The position numbers were made by a program, and so were the translations under genes. From the NCBI RefSeq assembly GCF_001558695.1, contig NZ_LNTU01000037.1, positions 62,001-126,000 on the forward strand: a stretch of 64,000 nt of DNA, in the 5' to 3' direction. Within the stretch, counting starts at the first letter, position 1, and each line of letters opens with the position of its first letter. Below, one piece after another: positions 35,075 through 42,742 of the stretch. This stretch comes from Paramesorhizobium deserti. GTDB taxonomy: Bacteria; Pseudomonadota; Alphaproteobacteria; Rhizobiales; Rhizobiaceae. Below the pieces are notes generated by a model that searched no databases, was not told the origin of the DNA, and saw only the letters and a list, made by a program, of their open reading frames with translations.

Positions 35075-35389
35075 ATGAACTATAACAACCGCTCGATTAC
35101 AGATGTTCAGGTTTCAGGATTGCAGCGTCATGAAGGTTTCGACGGCGCGACGGTGAGCGGCCTGGTTCGGCTGCAGCTTTCAGCGCAGGACGGAAATGAA
35201 TTCGGCCCCCGCGCCACGATCGAGCTTGCCGCCGACCTCTCGGAGCGCTCGACCCTTCCGGAAATCGAACGGCAGCTCCTGACCGCGGCCCTCGGCGTTC
35301 TGACGCGCCTTGCCTCGCTGTCCCCGGATGAAGTCCATGACGCAATGCAGAAAAGCCAGCTTAGGGAATATCTGCCCAAAACGCCATAA
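35075..35389 (+). CDS. Conserved-looking small hypothetical protein
   Basis: A 104-residue soluble protein (MNYNNRSITDVQVSGLQRHE onward) without signal peptide or membrane segment. GGGAGG lies nine bases before the ATG. The centre reads GATVSGLVRLQLSAQDGNEF and the C-terminal half is helical (LPEIERQLLTAALGVLTRLA). Codon use is like that of its neighbours, so I take it as real. I do not recognise a family. It stands alone between an AraC and a TetR regulator. Confidence 0.6.
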   Translation: MNYNNRSITDVQVSGLQRHEGFDGATVSGLVRLQLSAQDGNEFGPRATIELAADLSERSTLPEIERQLLTAALGVLTRLASLSPDEVHDAMQKSQLREYLPKTP

Positions 35390-35561
35390 TGGTTTCAGCT
35401 TGGCTGCGGGAAAACCATCTATATCCAAGTCTTCCCTGACCAGCAGAACATATCAACAAGACTTTATATGTCGACCCTCGCTACAGGGGTTGCATATTGT
35501 CGGAGTCCTTGATTTCGCGCGATTGCCTCTGATATATACGAGACGTATGTGAACGAGACAA

Positions 35562-35583
35562 TTGCATACATTCCGTATGTCAA
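35562..35583. promoter_or_regulatory. Candidate TetR operator
   Basis: TTGCATAC-ATTCC-GTATGTCAA forms an inverted repeat with perfect CATAC/GTATG arms, 36 bases before the TetR ATG. The half-site CGTATGT also occurs at 35544-35550, 30 bases earlier. The position suits autoregulation. Confidence 0.5.
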
Positions 35584-35618
35584 TAAAGATATACGCCACC
35601 ATATGCGAAAGGAAGGAT

Positions 35619-36254
35619 ATGGCGCACAAGCCACGTAGCGAGATGATTGCAGAAACCAGGGCCAAGCTGGTTACGGCCGCACGCCACGCGTTCGGCACAG
35701 TCGGCTACGCGGATGCCTCGATGGACGATTTCACCGCCGCTGCTGGTCTGACGCGCGGCGCGCTCTATCATCATTTCGGCGACAAGAAGGGCCTGCTGCA
35801 AGCGGTCATCGCTGAAATTGACGCCGAGATGAACGAGCGGCTCACGGCGGTGGCAAGAAACGCGCCGACCCGCTGGGACGGCTTTATCGATGGGTGCATT
35901 GCCTATATCGAGATGGCGCTCGATCCGGAAATCCAGCGCATCGTGCTGCGCGACGGACCGGCGGTTCTGGGCGACCCCACGACATGGGCGATCCAGGCGG
36001 CCTGCATCCGCTCGATGGCCGATGATTTGCAGCATCTGGCCGACGAGGGCACGATCACCGTGACGGATCCGGAAGCGATGGCGCAACTCATCAACGGCGC
36101 CATGCTGAACGCCGCGCTGTGGATCGCCAATGTAACCAACCCGGAAGCGACTTCGAAGAAGGCGGTCCAGGCCATCAAGCTCCTGCTGGAGGGGCTGCTG
36201 GTACACCCCTCTCGCGATGGGGAAAGGAGTAAACCGAAGGTCCGGAGCCTCTAA
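35619..36254 (+). CDS. TetR/AcrR-family transcriptional regulator
   Basis: A 211-residue regulator with a typical TetR headpiece (RAKLVTAARHAFGTVGYADA, MDDFTAAAGLTRGALYHHFG, KKGLLQAVIAEI) and a variable helical ligand domain. The ATG at 35619 follows GGAAGG. Convergent with the PQQ sugar dehydrogenase gene 55 bases away. The palindrome just upstream suggests it controls itself; the ligand is unknown. Confidence 0.88.
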   Translation: MAHKPRSEMIAETRAKLVTAARHAFGTVGYADASMDDFTAAAGLTRGALYHHFGDKKGLLQAVIAEIDAEMNERLTAVARNAPTRWDGFIDGCIAYIEMALDPEIQRIVLRDGPAVLGDPTTWAIQAACIRSMADDLQHLADEGTITVTDPEAMAQLINGAMLNAALWIANVTNPEATSKKAVQAIKLLLEGLLVHPSRDGERSKPKVRSL

Positions 36255-36309
36255 ATATCCCTGCACTTCACGACAATATCCCCCTTTCGAAGTGCGAGGG
36301 GGATATGCT

Positions 36310-37608
36310 TCAAGCCCCCGTCACTCGCCAGATCACATCGCCCACATCGTCGGCGACGAGCAGCGAGCCGTCAGGGCCGATTGTAACACCGACCGGCCGC
36401 CCATAGGAGGCCCGCTCGTCAGGTGAGAGGAAGCCGGTAAGGATGTCACGCGACGGTCCGGCCGGACGGCCGTTCTCGAAGGGAACGAACACCACCCTGT
36501 AGCCGCTCAGCTTGCTGCGGTTCCAGGAACCGTGCTGCCCGATGACCATGCCCTCAGGGAAGCCGGGCAGCGTGCCGGTGGGGAGCCAGCACAAGCCGAG
36601 TGAGGCAGTATGCCCACCCAGCGCGAAATCCGGCTTTATCGCCTTGGCGACCATGGCCGGGTCCTGCGGCACCCGATCGTCGACAATTCTGTCCCAGTAG
36701 CAGTAGGGCCAACCGTAGAAACCGCCGTCGCGCACCGATGTCAGATAATCGGGCGGCGTCTCATCTCCGAGACCGTCACGCTCGTTGACGACCGTCCACA
36801 GCGTACCGGTCGTCGGTTCCCACGCCAGCCCCACGGGATTGCGCAGGCCGGAGGCGAAGATGCGGCTCTTGCCGGTCTCGAGGTCGAGCTCGTGGATGGC
36901 CGCCCGGCCCTCCTCCGCCGCCATACCCTCATCGGCGATATTGGTAAGCGAACCGACGCCGATATAGAGCTTCTTACCGTCGGCGCTCGGCAGCAAGCTT
37001 CGCGTCCAGTGCCCGCCCGGCTTGAGGCTGTTCAGCTTTTGCCCCTTTGCGGCAATGCGGGTTTCGCCGGCCTTGTAGGGGAATGCCACCACACCGTCGG
37101 TGTTGCCGACATAGAACGTATCGCCGAGGAGAGCCATGCCAAAGGGCTGGTTCAGCTTGTCGAGAAACACTTCGCGGGTTTCGGCCACGCCGTCGCCATC
37201 CGCATCCCGCAACAGCGTGATACGATTAGGGCTTTCGCCGATCGCAGCAGCGCGCTTCATCGTGCTGTACTGGGCATAATCGAAAACCGACTTGATGCCT
37301 CCCGGCACGCTCAGCGCCTCGGCGGTCAGCACGTCGCCGTTCGGCAACACTTGGATCCAGCGGGGATGCTTCAGGCCGGCTGCGAACGCGTTCACCTTGA
37401 GCCCCGCGGCGGCAACCGGCGTCTGCCCCTCGGCCCAACCCTTCGCGGTTGGCATTTTCAACGTCGGAATACCTTGCGGTTTTGCCGGCGGAATGGCCGG
37501 TTTGCTGCCGAAGGCCTGCTCCTTCAGATTGTCATTTCTGTGCCGCAAAAAGATCGCGACGGCACCGATCCATGCAACGAGGCGAGCGAAGATAGCTGAC
37601 AGACTCAT
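36310..37608 (-). CDS. PQQ-dependent sugar dehydrogenase (sorbosone/soluble GDH-like)
   Basis: A 432-residue protein with one N-terminal hydrophobic segment acting as leader or anchor (LSAIFARLVAWIGAVAIFLR). The propeller of the soluble PQQ glucose/L-sorbosone dehydrogenase family is indicated by HPRWIQVLPNGDVLTAEA, DADGDGVAE (calcium-type loop), GLRNPVGLAWEP, GFYGWPYCYW, IGQHGSWNRSKLSGYRVVFV and YGRPVGVTIGPDGSLLVADD. The start at 37608 follows GGGGG. It would oxidise an aldose or ketose aldehyde in the periplasm. It is unrelated in sequence to the quinoprotein at 5606-7537. No pqq biosynthesis genes are in the window. Confidence 0.88.
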   Translation of the reverse strand: MSLSAIFARLVAWIGAVAIFLRHRNDNLKEQAFGSKPAIPPAKPQGIPTLKMPTAKGWAEGQTPVAAAGLKVNAFAAGLKHPRWIQVLPNGDVLTAEALSVPGGIKSVFDYAQYSTMKRAAAIGESPNRITLLRDADGDGVAETREVFLDKLNQPFGMALLGDTFYVGNTDGVVAFPYKAGETRIAAKGQKLNSLKPGGHWTRSLLPSADGKKLYIGVGSLTNIADEGMAAEEGRAAIHELDLETGKSRIFASGLRNPVGLAWEPTTGTLWTVVNERDGLGDETPPDYLTSVRDGGFYGWPYCYWDRIVDDRVPQDPAMVAKAIKPDFALGGHTASLGLCWLPTGTLPGFPEGMVIGQHGSWNRSKLSGYRVVFVPFENGRPAGPSRDILTGFLSPDERASYGRPVGVTIGPDGSLLVADDVGDVIWRVTGA

Positions 37609-37761
37609 TGATCCCCCTTCATTTGGCGTGCGCACTCTATACGAAGCGCGGTCGGGTTTGTACCAACGATATTTATAATATTTTTGCCTTTCAGAGGATG
37701 CGGATCACGATCAGCAGAGCCGCATCGGCACTATTGCTGATGAATTTATCATTCTAAGAAC

Positions 37762-37790
37762 TTGCCGAATCATTATGCAATTCGTATCTT
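37762..37790 (+). promoter_or_regulatory. Candidate promoter of a small RNA
   Basis: TTGCCG, a 17-base spacer and TATCTT match a vegetative promoter. No open reading frame follows; a strong intrinsic terminator ends 118 bases downstream. Confidence 0.45.
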
Positions 37791-37796
37791 TATAGA

Positions 37797-37908
37797 TGTT
37801 GGCTATTGGCTTCCTCAGATGCAATGCCCACATCACGCGGCGCGTTCATTCTCCCGCACCGTGGACCGGATTAGTCCGCCGTATCTCCTCCCGCGGCGGG
37901 CTTTTTTT
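37797..37908 (+). ncRNA. Candidate trans-acting small RNA with anti-Shine-Dalgarno loop
   Basis: A predicted transcript of about 112 nt, from an estimated start near 37797 to the T run of the terminator at 37874-37908. The terminator loop displays CTCCTCCC and the upstream part contains TTCCTC and TTCTCCC, motifs complementary to ribosome binding sites. Rhizobial sRNA families AbcR (alpha-r15) and NfeR1 (alpha-r14) have the same length and the same kind of CU-rich loops, the last one in the terminator hairpin. No reading frame is supported. Family assignment is tentative, because the body was not folded or compared. Confidence 0.5.
37874..37908 (+). terminator. Intrinsic terminator (8-bp stem, seven T)
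   Basis: GTCCGCCG and CGGCGGGC pair with one G-T wobble around an 11-base loop and are followed by TTTTTTT. It is the strongest intrinsic terminator I see in the window, and no protein gene ends in front of it on this strand. Confidence 0.75.
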
Positions 37909-38007
37909 ATCCGCAGCGCTGCACGAACCAATGGCGTCCGAGAGTTCGGCAGGCCGATCTTCATCGTAGAGAATGCGCTAGGACGCGCCGGAGACGGCTC
38001 CGGAGCA

Positions 38008-38304
38008 TCATGGGTGCGCGGCAGGGCGACCATGCCTATGATCGCGCTTCCAGCGCCATGCGTCCGTTAGGACGCACAAAGGACGCTGTAAGTTATTGAA
38101 TCTACGCATCAGGCTTTCTGAAAATCGATTCCGACTTTCAGGCCGATGCTGTAGCGCCACGATCCAGCCATGTGTTGCGAGAAGATCATCGCGTCCGGCG
38201 GCGGCCAGCGCCACCCCGAGAAACAGCAAGACAAGAAATGTGAAACTGGCGGGATGCGATCGTGCCCCAGTCAATTGTGAAATCACGCCGTGGGATGAAT
38301 TCAT
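38008..38304 (-). pseudogene. Possible ccoN (cbb3 oxidase subunit I) N-terminal fragment
   Basis: The frame starts at an ATG at 38304 and gives one membrane segment followed by FLGVALAAAGRDDLLATHGW. A first hydrophobic helix followed by a R-D-x-x-x-x-x-H segment recalls the N-terminus of FixN/CcoN. After about 50 codons the sequence becomes arginine-rich and unlike CcoN, and no later part of the oxidase is present. It lies beside fixK, whose normal target is fixNOQP. The resemblance is weak; it could be a chance frame. Confidence 0.3.
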
Positions 38305-38341
38305 GGTTTTCGCACCTATCGCGGTGCGCTCAGGCCCTTCT

Positions 38342-38355
38342 TTGATCCAGATAAG
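38342..38355. promoter_or_regulatory. FNR/FixK-like half-conserved box
   Basis: TTGATCCAGATAAG matches TTGAT-N4-ATCAA in 8 of 10 positions. It lies 38 bases upstream of the possible ccoN fragment on the minus strand and downstream of the PNPOx-like gene. Confidence 0.35.
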
Positions 38356-38379
38356 ACAGCCGATGGTTGCCCTGGAGTA

Positions 38380-38826
38380 CTATTCGCACGCTTCCCGTCC
38401 CGAGATCTGCTCGATGTGAATACAGAAGAACACATGCGGCGAATGATCGGATACAGGCGGCGTTACCGGTTTCAAAGCACCTGGTTCCCACCAGAAGGCG
38501 TGCCTGCTCAGAAGCGACCACGCATGATCACGTTCCACCTTATAGCCGACACGGTCTGGAAGCTCTTCATAGCGGCCACTGGCAAGGACACTTTTCCACT
38601 CCCGGCCTCCGTCCTGCTGTTCCACCAGGACGGAGACCAGAGGATTTTCCCGCATCGCATCGATTTTCTTGCCCGGCATCGAAAATGCATAGAGGCAGTT
38701 GTTGCTGTAGGCATAGTAGATCGGCACGATATAAGGCCGACCGTCATTGACGCATGCGAGGCGACCGAGATGATTGGATGCCAGAACCCTGGTGCAGTCG
38801 GGATCGGACAGCGTTCTAATCCACAT
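38380..38826 (-). CDS. Pyridoxamine 5'-phosphate oxidase-family flavin-binding protein
   Basis: A 148-residue split-barrel protein. LASNHLGRLACVNDGRPYIV, PIYYAYSNNCLYAFS and ENPLVSVLVEQQDG are the usual PNPOx-like/FMN-binding features. It follows fixK by 18 bases on the same strand, so the two are probably co-transcribed. Small PNPOx-like proteins bind FMN, F420 or haem; the position suggests a role under low oxygen or nitrosative stress. Neither cofactor nor substrate can be told from sequence alone. Confidence 0.8.
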   Translation of the reverse strand: MWIRTLSDPDCTRVLASNHLGRLACVNDGRPYIVPIYYAYSNNCLYAFSMPGKKIDAMRENPLVSVLVEQQDGGREWKSVLASGRYEELPDRVGYKVERDHAWSLLSRHAFWWEPGALKPVTPPVSDHSPHVFFCIHIEQISGREACE

Positions 38827-38844
38827 CGCCCGGCCTCCCCTCGC

Positions 38845-39516
38845 TCAGACACACATTGCGCGCAGTGCGTCCGGCTTCAAAAGCACGACGGTGCGTGCGC
38901 CCTGAAGCCGGATATGGCCGTTTTCGCGAAACTTGGAGAAGACGCGCGAGACGGTCTCGATGGTGAGCCCGAGGTAGTCGCCGATATCGGTGCGCGACAT
39001 GGCAAGCTCGATCTGCGGCAGATCGCCCTGGCGCTCGGCCAGATCGAGCAGGAACGCGGCCACGCGCTCGGTGGCGTTCTGCCGGCCGATCACCAACAAA
39101 TGCTCCTGCGCACGCACCAGCGCCAGCAGCGCGGACGGCAGAATATCGCGGGACAGATCGGCATCGATCGGCAGACGACAGACACGGATTGCCGAATGGC
39201 AGATGGCTTCGGCGAAGAAACGATGATGACCGTCGGCCTCGAACCCGAACACCTCGCCCGCCACGTGGAAGGCGCTGATCTGGCGGCGGCCATCGGAGAG
39301 AAGGCGGTAGATGCGGACGGCGCCGAACTCCACCTGGTAGAGCGCGGTCGCCCGTTCGCCCTGGGCGTAGATTTCCTTGTTCGGCGAGCAGAAGAGAACC
39401 TGATGCGGCTGTGTCGCGAAGGCCGGAGCCATTTGTCCCGGCATGTCATTGCGAGCGATGTGCCCAGCCTTGGAAAGGACTGCTGAATGAGAATGAATGG
39501 CGTTGTGAGCAAGCAT
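38845..39516 (-). CDS. fixK: FixK-type CRP/FNR-family regulator
   Basis: A 223-residue protein: cyclic-nucleotide-fold sensor region (FCSPNKEIYAQGERATALYQ, GAVRIYRLLSDGRRQISAFH, GEVFGFEA) and C-terminal HTH (MSRTDIGDYLGLTIETVSRV FSKF), whose ExxSR helix is the FNR/FixK specificity type recognising TTGAT-like half-sites. The N-terminus lacks the cysteine cluster of oxygen-sensing FNR/FnrN, so it is FixK-like and depends on FixLJ. The ATG at 39516 follows GGAGG. A FixJ-like box lies about 75 bases upstream. Confidence 0.88.
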   Translation of the reverse strand: MLAHNAIHSHSAVLSKAGHIARNDMPGQMAPAFATQPHQVLFCSPNKEIYAQGERATALYQVEFGAVRIYRLLSDGRRQISAFHVAGEVFGFEADGHHRFFAEAICHSAIRVCRLPIDADLSRDILPSALLALVRAQEHLLVIGRQNATERVAAFLLDLAERQGDLPQIELAMSRTDIGDYLGLTIETVSRVFSKFRENGHIRLQGARTVVLLKPDALRAMCV

Positions 39517-39585
39517 CTGAGAGCCTCCGGTTGTGTAGGCAATCAATGACGCAGATCGTGTTGCGGAAAAATTCGGTTATGTCCC

Positions 39586-39601
39586 TACGGGAAACTACGT
39601 A
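39586..39601 (-). promoter_or_regulatory. Candidate FixJ-binding site upstream of fixK
   Basis: On the minus strand the DNA reads TACGTAGTTTCCCGTA, about 75 bases before the fixK ATG, at the very end of the receiver gene. It resembles the GTAmGTAG motif and the GTAG-TTTCCC site I recall from the fixK promoter of Sinorhizobium meliloti. Confidence 0.55.
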
Positions 39602-39981
39602 GCCGCCGGCGCCAGCAGGTCATCACGCCCCAATAGCGCACGAACCGCCTCGACAAGCGTACGGCCGAGCAGAGGCTTTTCCACCAGGCGGATCGCTCCC
39701 CCTTCCGCCACGTCCGGGAGGTGATTGACCAGAAGAACGACGGGTTTGCCGAGTATCCGCAATTTCGCGATATCGCTGGGTTTTGGACCGACCGACCGAT
39801 CGTCCACGACGATGCAGTCATAGCGTGCCATTCTTTCGCCCATGGTCTCATCGGCGATCGGCAGTTGATCCGTCAAATCCACGCGGCATCCCTCGGCTTC
39901 GAGAACGAAGGCCAGCGATTGCCGAAATGTCGGGTCGGACGCGACGATGAGAATAAATGTATCAGCGATCAGCAAGGACAT
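39595..39981 (-). CDS. Stand-alone receiver-like protein
   Basis: A 128-residue protein with a CheY-like fold: ILIVASDPTFRQSLAFVLEA, the phosphoacceptor region YDCIVVDDRSVG (Asp after the third strand) and a lysine in IRLVEKPLLGRTLVEAVRAL. The acidic pair after the first strand is reduced to one Asp (ASDP), so phosphorylation may be weak or absent. There is no output domain. It lies between fixJ and fixK on the same strand and may compete for FixL phosphate or interact with FixJ, as does FixT in other rhizobia, though the sequence is not FixT-like. A FixK-like box precedes it. Confidence 0.75.
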   Translation of the reverse strand: MSLLIADTFILIVASDPTFRQSLAFVLEAEGCRVDLTDQLPIADETMGERMARYDCIVVDDRSVGPKPSDIAKLRILGKPVVLLVNHLPDVAEGGAIRLVEKPLLGRTLVEAVRALLGRDDLLAPAAT

Positions 39982-40041
39982 TTCCTAGTTTGGCTGGAGT
40001 GCGCCATCGGAATTTATGCGCTGCCATTACGGACAGTCGCC

Positions 40042-40055
40042 TTGCGATAGATCAA
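40042..40055 (-). promoter_or_regulatory. FNR/FixK-like box upstream of the receiver gene
   Basis: TTGCGATAGATCAA matches TTGAT-N4-ATCAA in 8 of 10 positions. It lies 61 bases before the start of the receiver-like gene, a usable activator position. Confidence 0.5.
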
Positions 40056-40078
40056 AGCGTTGGAAAAACAGGTCTTGG

Positions 40079-40696
40079 TCAGGAGGAAGAATCGCCGGCT
40101 TCCAGAACCATTCTCACGAGCTCGGGCAGGCTCCTGGCCTTCATCTTGCTCATCACATTGGCGCGATGAACCTCGACCGTTCGCGGACTGATATTGAGGT
40201 CATAGGCGATGGTCTTGTTGGGAAGACCGGCCACGATACCGGCCATGACCTGCCGCTCACGATCGGAAAGTTCGCCAAGGCGCATCCGGATCTGGGCTAT
40301 GGTATCGTTGTCGCGGGGACGTTTCTCCAATTCGGCAATGGCCCGGCCAACCGCATCGAGCAGGATTTCGTCCTCGAACGGCTTTTCGATGAAATCCATC
40401 GCGCCTGCCTTCATCGCCTCCACCGCCATCGGCACATCGCCATGACCGGTGATGACGATGGCAGGCAGCATCGCATCTTCTTCACGCAGCCGCCGCAACA
40501 GATCGAGGCCGCTCATCTCGGGCATGCGCAGGTCGGTAATCAGGCAGGCATTGCTCAAATCCTTGGCGCCCGCCAGGAAGGATATCGCTGATGGGTGGAC
40601 GCGCACAGCGTATCCGGAGATCGTCAGAAGAAACGCCAGGGATTTTCTGACCGGTTCTTCGTCGTCGACGATATGGATCACTACTTCACTGCTCAT
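40079..40696 (-). CDS. fixJ: Response regulator FixJ
   Basis: A 205-residue two-domain regulator. The receiver has the acidic pair in [15 protein letters not shown], the phosphoacceptor Asp in [13 protein letters not shown], Thr in IVITGHGDV and Lys in DFIEKPFED. The C-terminal LuxR-type HTH reads [20 protein letters not shown] and [14 protein letters not shown]. The start at 40696 follows GGAG and overlaps fixL by 11 bases; reading further upstream only extends into fixL. FixL~P phosphorylates it at low oxygen, and it then activates fixK. Confidence 0.95.
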   Translation of the reverse strand: MSSEVVIHIVDDEEPVRKSLAFLLTISGYAVRVHPSAISFLAGAKDLSNACLITDLRMPEMSGLDLLRRLREEDAMLPAIVITGHGDVPMAVEAMKAGAMDFIEKPFEDEILLDAVGRAIAELEKRPRDNDTIAQIRMRLGELSDRERQVMAGIVAGLPNKTIAYDLNISPRTVEVHRANVMSKMKARSLPELVRMVLEAGDSSS

Positions 40697-42077
40697 TTCC
40701 AAGCTCCTGCTCCTTGTCCGCCAAAAGCGTGAAACGGAAGCTGGCTCCCCCATTTTTGTTACGTTGCATGGTCAATTCGCCCCCGTGCGCTTCTACGATC
40801 CTTCGCGAGATGGAAAGACCTATTCCCATGCCGCCTGGCTTGGTGGTGACAAACGGCCTGAAAAGTTGTGCCACCACTTCCTCCGGCACGCCGGGACCAG
40901 TATCGGAGATCTCGACCATTACCTCACTCTCGTTGACCGATTCGGTTTTGACCACCAGCTCGCGACGCTCACTGTCTTTCATAGCGTCCATCGCATTGCG
41001 CATCAAATTGATGAGAACCTGCTGGATCTGCACACGGTCGACGAGGAATATCCTTCGGTTGGCCTTGAAGTCGAAAACGGTTCGCACGCCCAGTTCGCGG
41101 GCCCCCACCAACGCCAGTGCACCGGCTTCCTCGATAAGTTTGTGGAGATCTTCCGGCTGCTTCTCGGTTTCGCCCCTGGTCACGAATTCGCGCAGATGAC
41201 GAATGATCTGCCCGGCGCGCAGTGACTGCCGGGCGGTTTCCTCCAGTGCTTCGCGCATGCGGGCGGCCAGCACGTCATCCATGTTCCTCAAAAGGCGATT
41301 GCAGCCCTGGACATAGTTAGCGATGGCCGAGAGCGGCTGGTTCAGCTCATGCGCGAGCGTCGAGGCCATCTCGCCCAGTTCGTTGAGACGCGCCAAACGG
41401 GCGAGCTCGCCCTGGATCTCCTCGAGCCTCGCCTCCGATTCGGCGCGTTCGGTAAGATCGCGGATGAAGCCGGTGAAGAATGTCTGGCCGCCGGCCTTCA
41501 TTTCACCGACGGCTAGTTTCATCGGAAAGGTCGAGCCATCCTTGCGCCGCCCGACCACGATGCGGTCGATACCGATGATCCGGCGCTCGCCCGTATCGAG
41601 GTAGCGATGAATATAGGCGTCGTGCTCACCCTGATAGGGTTCGGGCATCAGGATCTTGACGTTCTGGCCGACGACCTCCACCTCCGCATAGCCGAACTGG
41701 CGGATCGCCGCCTTGTTGAAGGAGATGATGATGCCACGCATGTCGATCACAACTGTCGCATCGGGCACCGTGTCCAGGATCGAACGGAGATGCGCCTCGC
41801 GGGAAGCAAGCTGTTCCCGAGCGCTTTGAGCCGTTTTTCTTGCCTCGCGATATCCGGCGCCAATGAAAACGAGCGCCACCGAGAACAAAAGGGATAAAAC
41901 CATCTCTACTAGATTGAGCCCGGGGAGCACGCCAAGCACCCCTGCCACAAAGAGCGCGCCTGCGCCCAGAACCAGGACCAGAAAGCCCGCTATCCTCCCG
42001 CTCAGGAAAGCCGCGCCGAAAGCAGCCAGCGCCAGGAGCAGAAGCAGCCATATCGTGTCGAATGCAGTCAAATCCAC
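40686..42077 (-). CDS. fixL: Oxygen-sensing haem PAS histidine kinase FixL
   Basis: A 463-residue kinase: two to three N-terminal membrane segments (residues 5-75), a haem PAS domain (95-210), and a HisKA/HATPase kinase. By alignment from memory with Bradyrhizobium FixL, the haem ligand corresponds to H152 (in [10 protein letters not shown]) and the distal arginine to R172, the same 20-residue spacing; [10 protein letters not shown] and [10 protein letters not shown] also match. The phosphorylated histidine is H243 ([10 protein letters not shown]); N and G boxes are [17 protein letters not shown] and GMGIGLSIS. Start is a GTG at 42077 after GGAG. Oxygen release should turn the kinase on. Confidence 0.95.
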   Translation of the reverse strand: MDLTAFDTIWLLLLLALAAFGAAFLSGRIAGFLVLVLGAGALFVAGVLGVLPGLNLVEMVLSLLFSVALVFIGAGYREARKTAQSAREQLASREAHLRSILDTVPDATVVIDMRGIIISFNKAAIRQFGYAEVEVVGQNVKILMPEPYQGEHDAYIHRYLDTGERRIIGIDRIVVGRRKDGSTFPMKLAVGEMKAGGQTFFTGFIRDLTERAESEARLEEIQGELARLARLNELGEMASTLAHELNQPLSAIANYVQGCNRLLRNMDDVLAARMREALEETARQSLRAGQIIRHLREFVTRGETEKQPEDLHKLIEEAGALALVGARELGVRTVFDFKANRRIFLVDRVQIQQVLINLMRNAMDAMKDSERRELVVKTESVNESEVMVEISDTGPGVPEEVVAQLFRPFVTTKPGGMGIGLSISRRIVEAHGGELTMQRNKNGGASFRFTLLADKEQELGNEQ

Positions 42078-42232
42078 TTGCCACTCCGAAATGCGCTCAG
42101 AGGGCCCTGAGCGCTGGCAATCTAGGCCTGACTTACGGAATGGCCAAGGTCAAAAGCTGGGATGTTCTGCCGCGCCCTCCCCGAAGAAATCATCCCGAAG
42201 GTAAACCGGATCGGAAATCCAACGAATAGCGC

Positions 42233-42622
42233 TCAAACAGCTTCCACGAGCTTCACCTGGTAAGTGTGCATTACGCCGTCACTGCGGATCGAAACATATT
42301 CGCCGGCCGCAAAGTGTTCCTCACCGAGACGGAAGCCGATCTCATCGTCTTCTTCGCCTTCCACATAATCGAAAAACCATTGGCCTCCCGGCTTGCGGCG
42401 CAGGTGCCCGATGCGGTCTTCCTCTCCCGGTCGGAAACGGCGCACCCGGCAGGCGGTCTGTCCTTTCTTCCATGCCGCAGGGTCGAGACGACCGTCCGAT
42501 GCAAGTGGAACAACAAGATCATATCCGATGGTCCTGTCGCCTTCGGGATGGTCCTTTTCCCGTGCGAGTTCGAGACGCACATGGGAAAGCCTGGCTTTGT
42601 GTTCGGCGGTGGTGATCTTCAT
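42233..42622 (-). CDS. Hypothetical protein of the low-oxygen island
   Basis: A 129-residue soluble, charged protein (MKITTAEHKARLSHVRLELA onward; GEEDRIGHLRRKPGGQWFFD; YVSIRSDGVMHTYQVKLVEA at the end). I do not recognise a named family. GGAG lies seven bases before this ATG; a second ATG directly precedes it. It is divergent from the universal stress protein and shares the FixK/FNR-type palindrome between them, so it is probably induced at low oxygen. Confidence 0.7.
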   Translation of the reverse strand: MKITTAEHKARLSHVRLELAREKDHPEGDRTIGYDLVVPLASDGRLDPAAWKKGQTACRVRRFRPGEEDRIGHLRRKPGGQWFFDYVEGEEDDEIGFRLGEEHFAAGEYVSIRSDGVMHTYQVKLVEAV

Positions 42623-42670
42623 CATCGTTCTCCATTCATTTGTTATAATGGTAGCGGCTCCGCTCCCCTT

Positions 42671-42692
42671 CGCCTTGACGCACGTCAAGGCG
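42671..42692. promoter_or_regulatory. FixK/FNR box, perfect 22-bp palindrome
   Basis: The core TTGACGCACGTCAA (TTGAC-N4-GTCAA) extends outward to a perfect palindrome of 22 bases. Its centre is 61.5 bases before the universal stress protein ATG and about 59 before the divergent hypothetical gene, so it can serve both. Confidence 0.8.
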
Positions 42693-42742
42693 TATCCTGC
42701 CCCGTCGTGATGATCTTACTCTTCAATGCGAAGGAGCGAGAA

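Noticed and set aside
37762-38070. 102-residue plus-strand frame over the candidate small RNA
   Set aside because: It runs through a strong terminator, begins at a promoter-like sequence and has no coding character.
38845-39516. Oxygen-sensing FNR/FnrN
   Set aside because: The N-terminal cysteine cluster for a [4Fe-4S] centre is missing; the protein is FixK-like.
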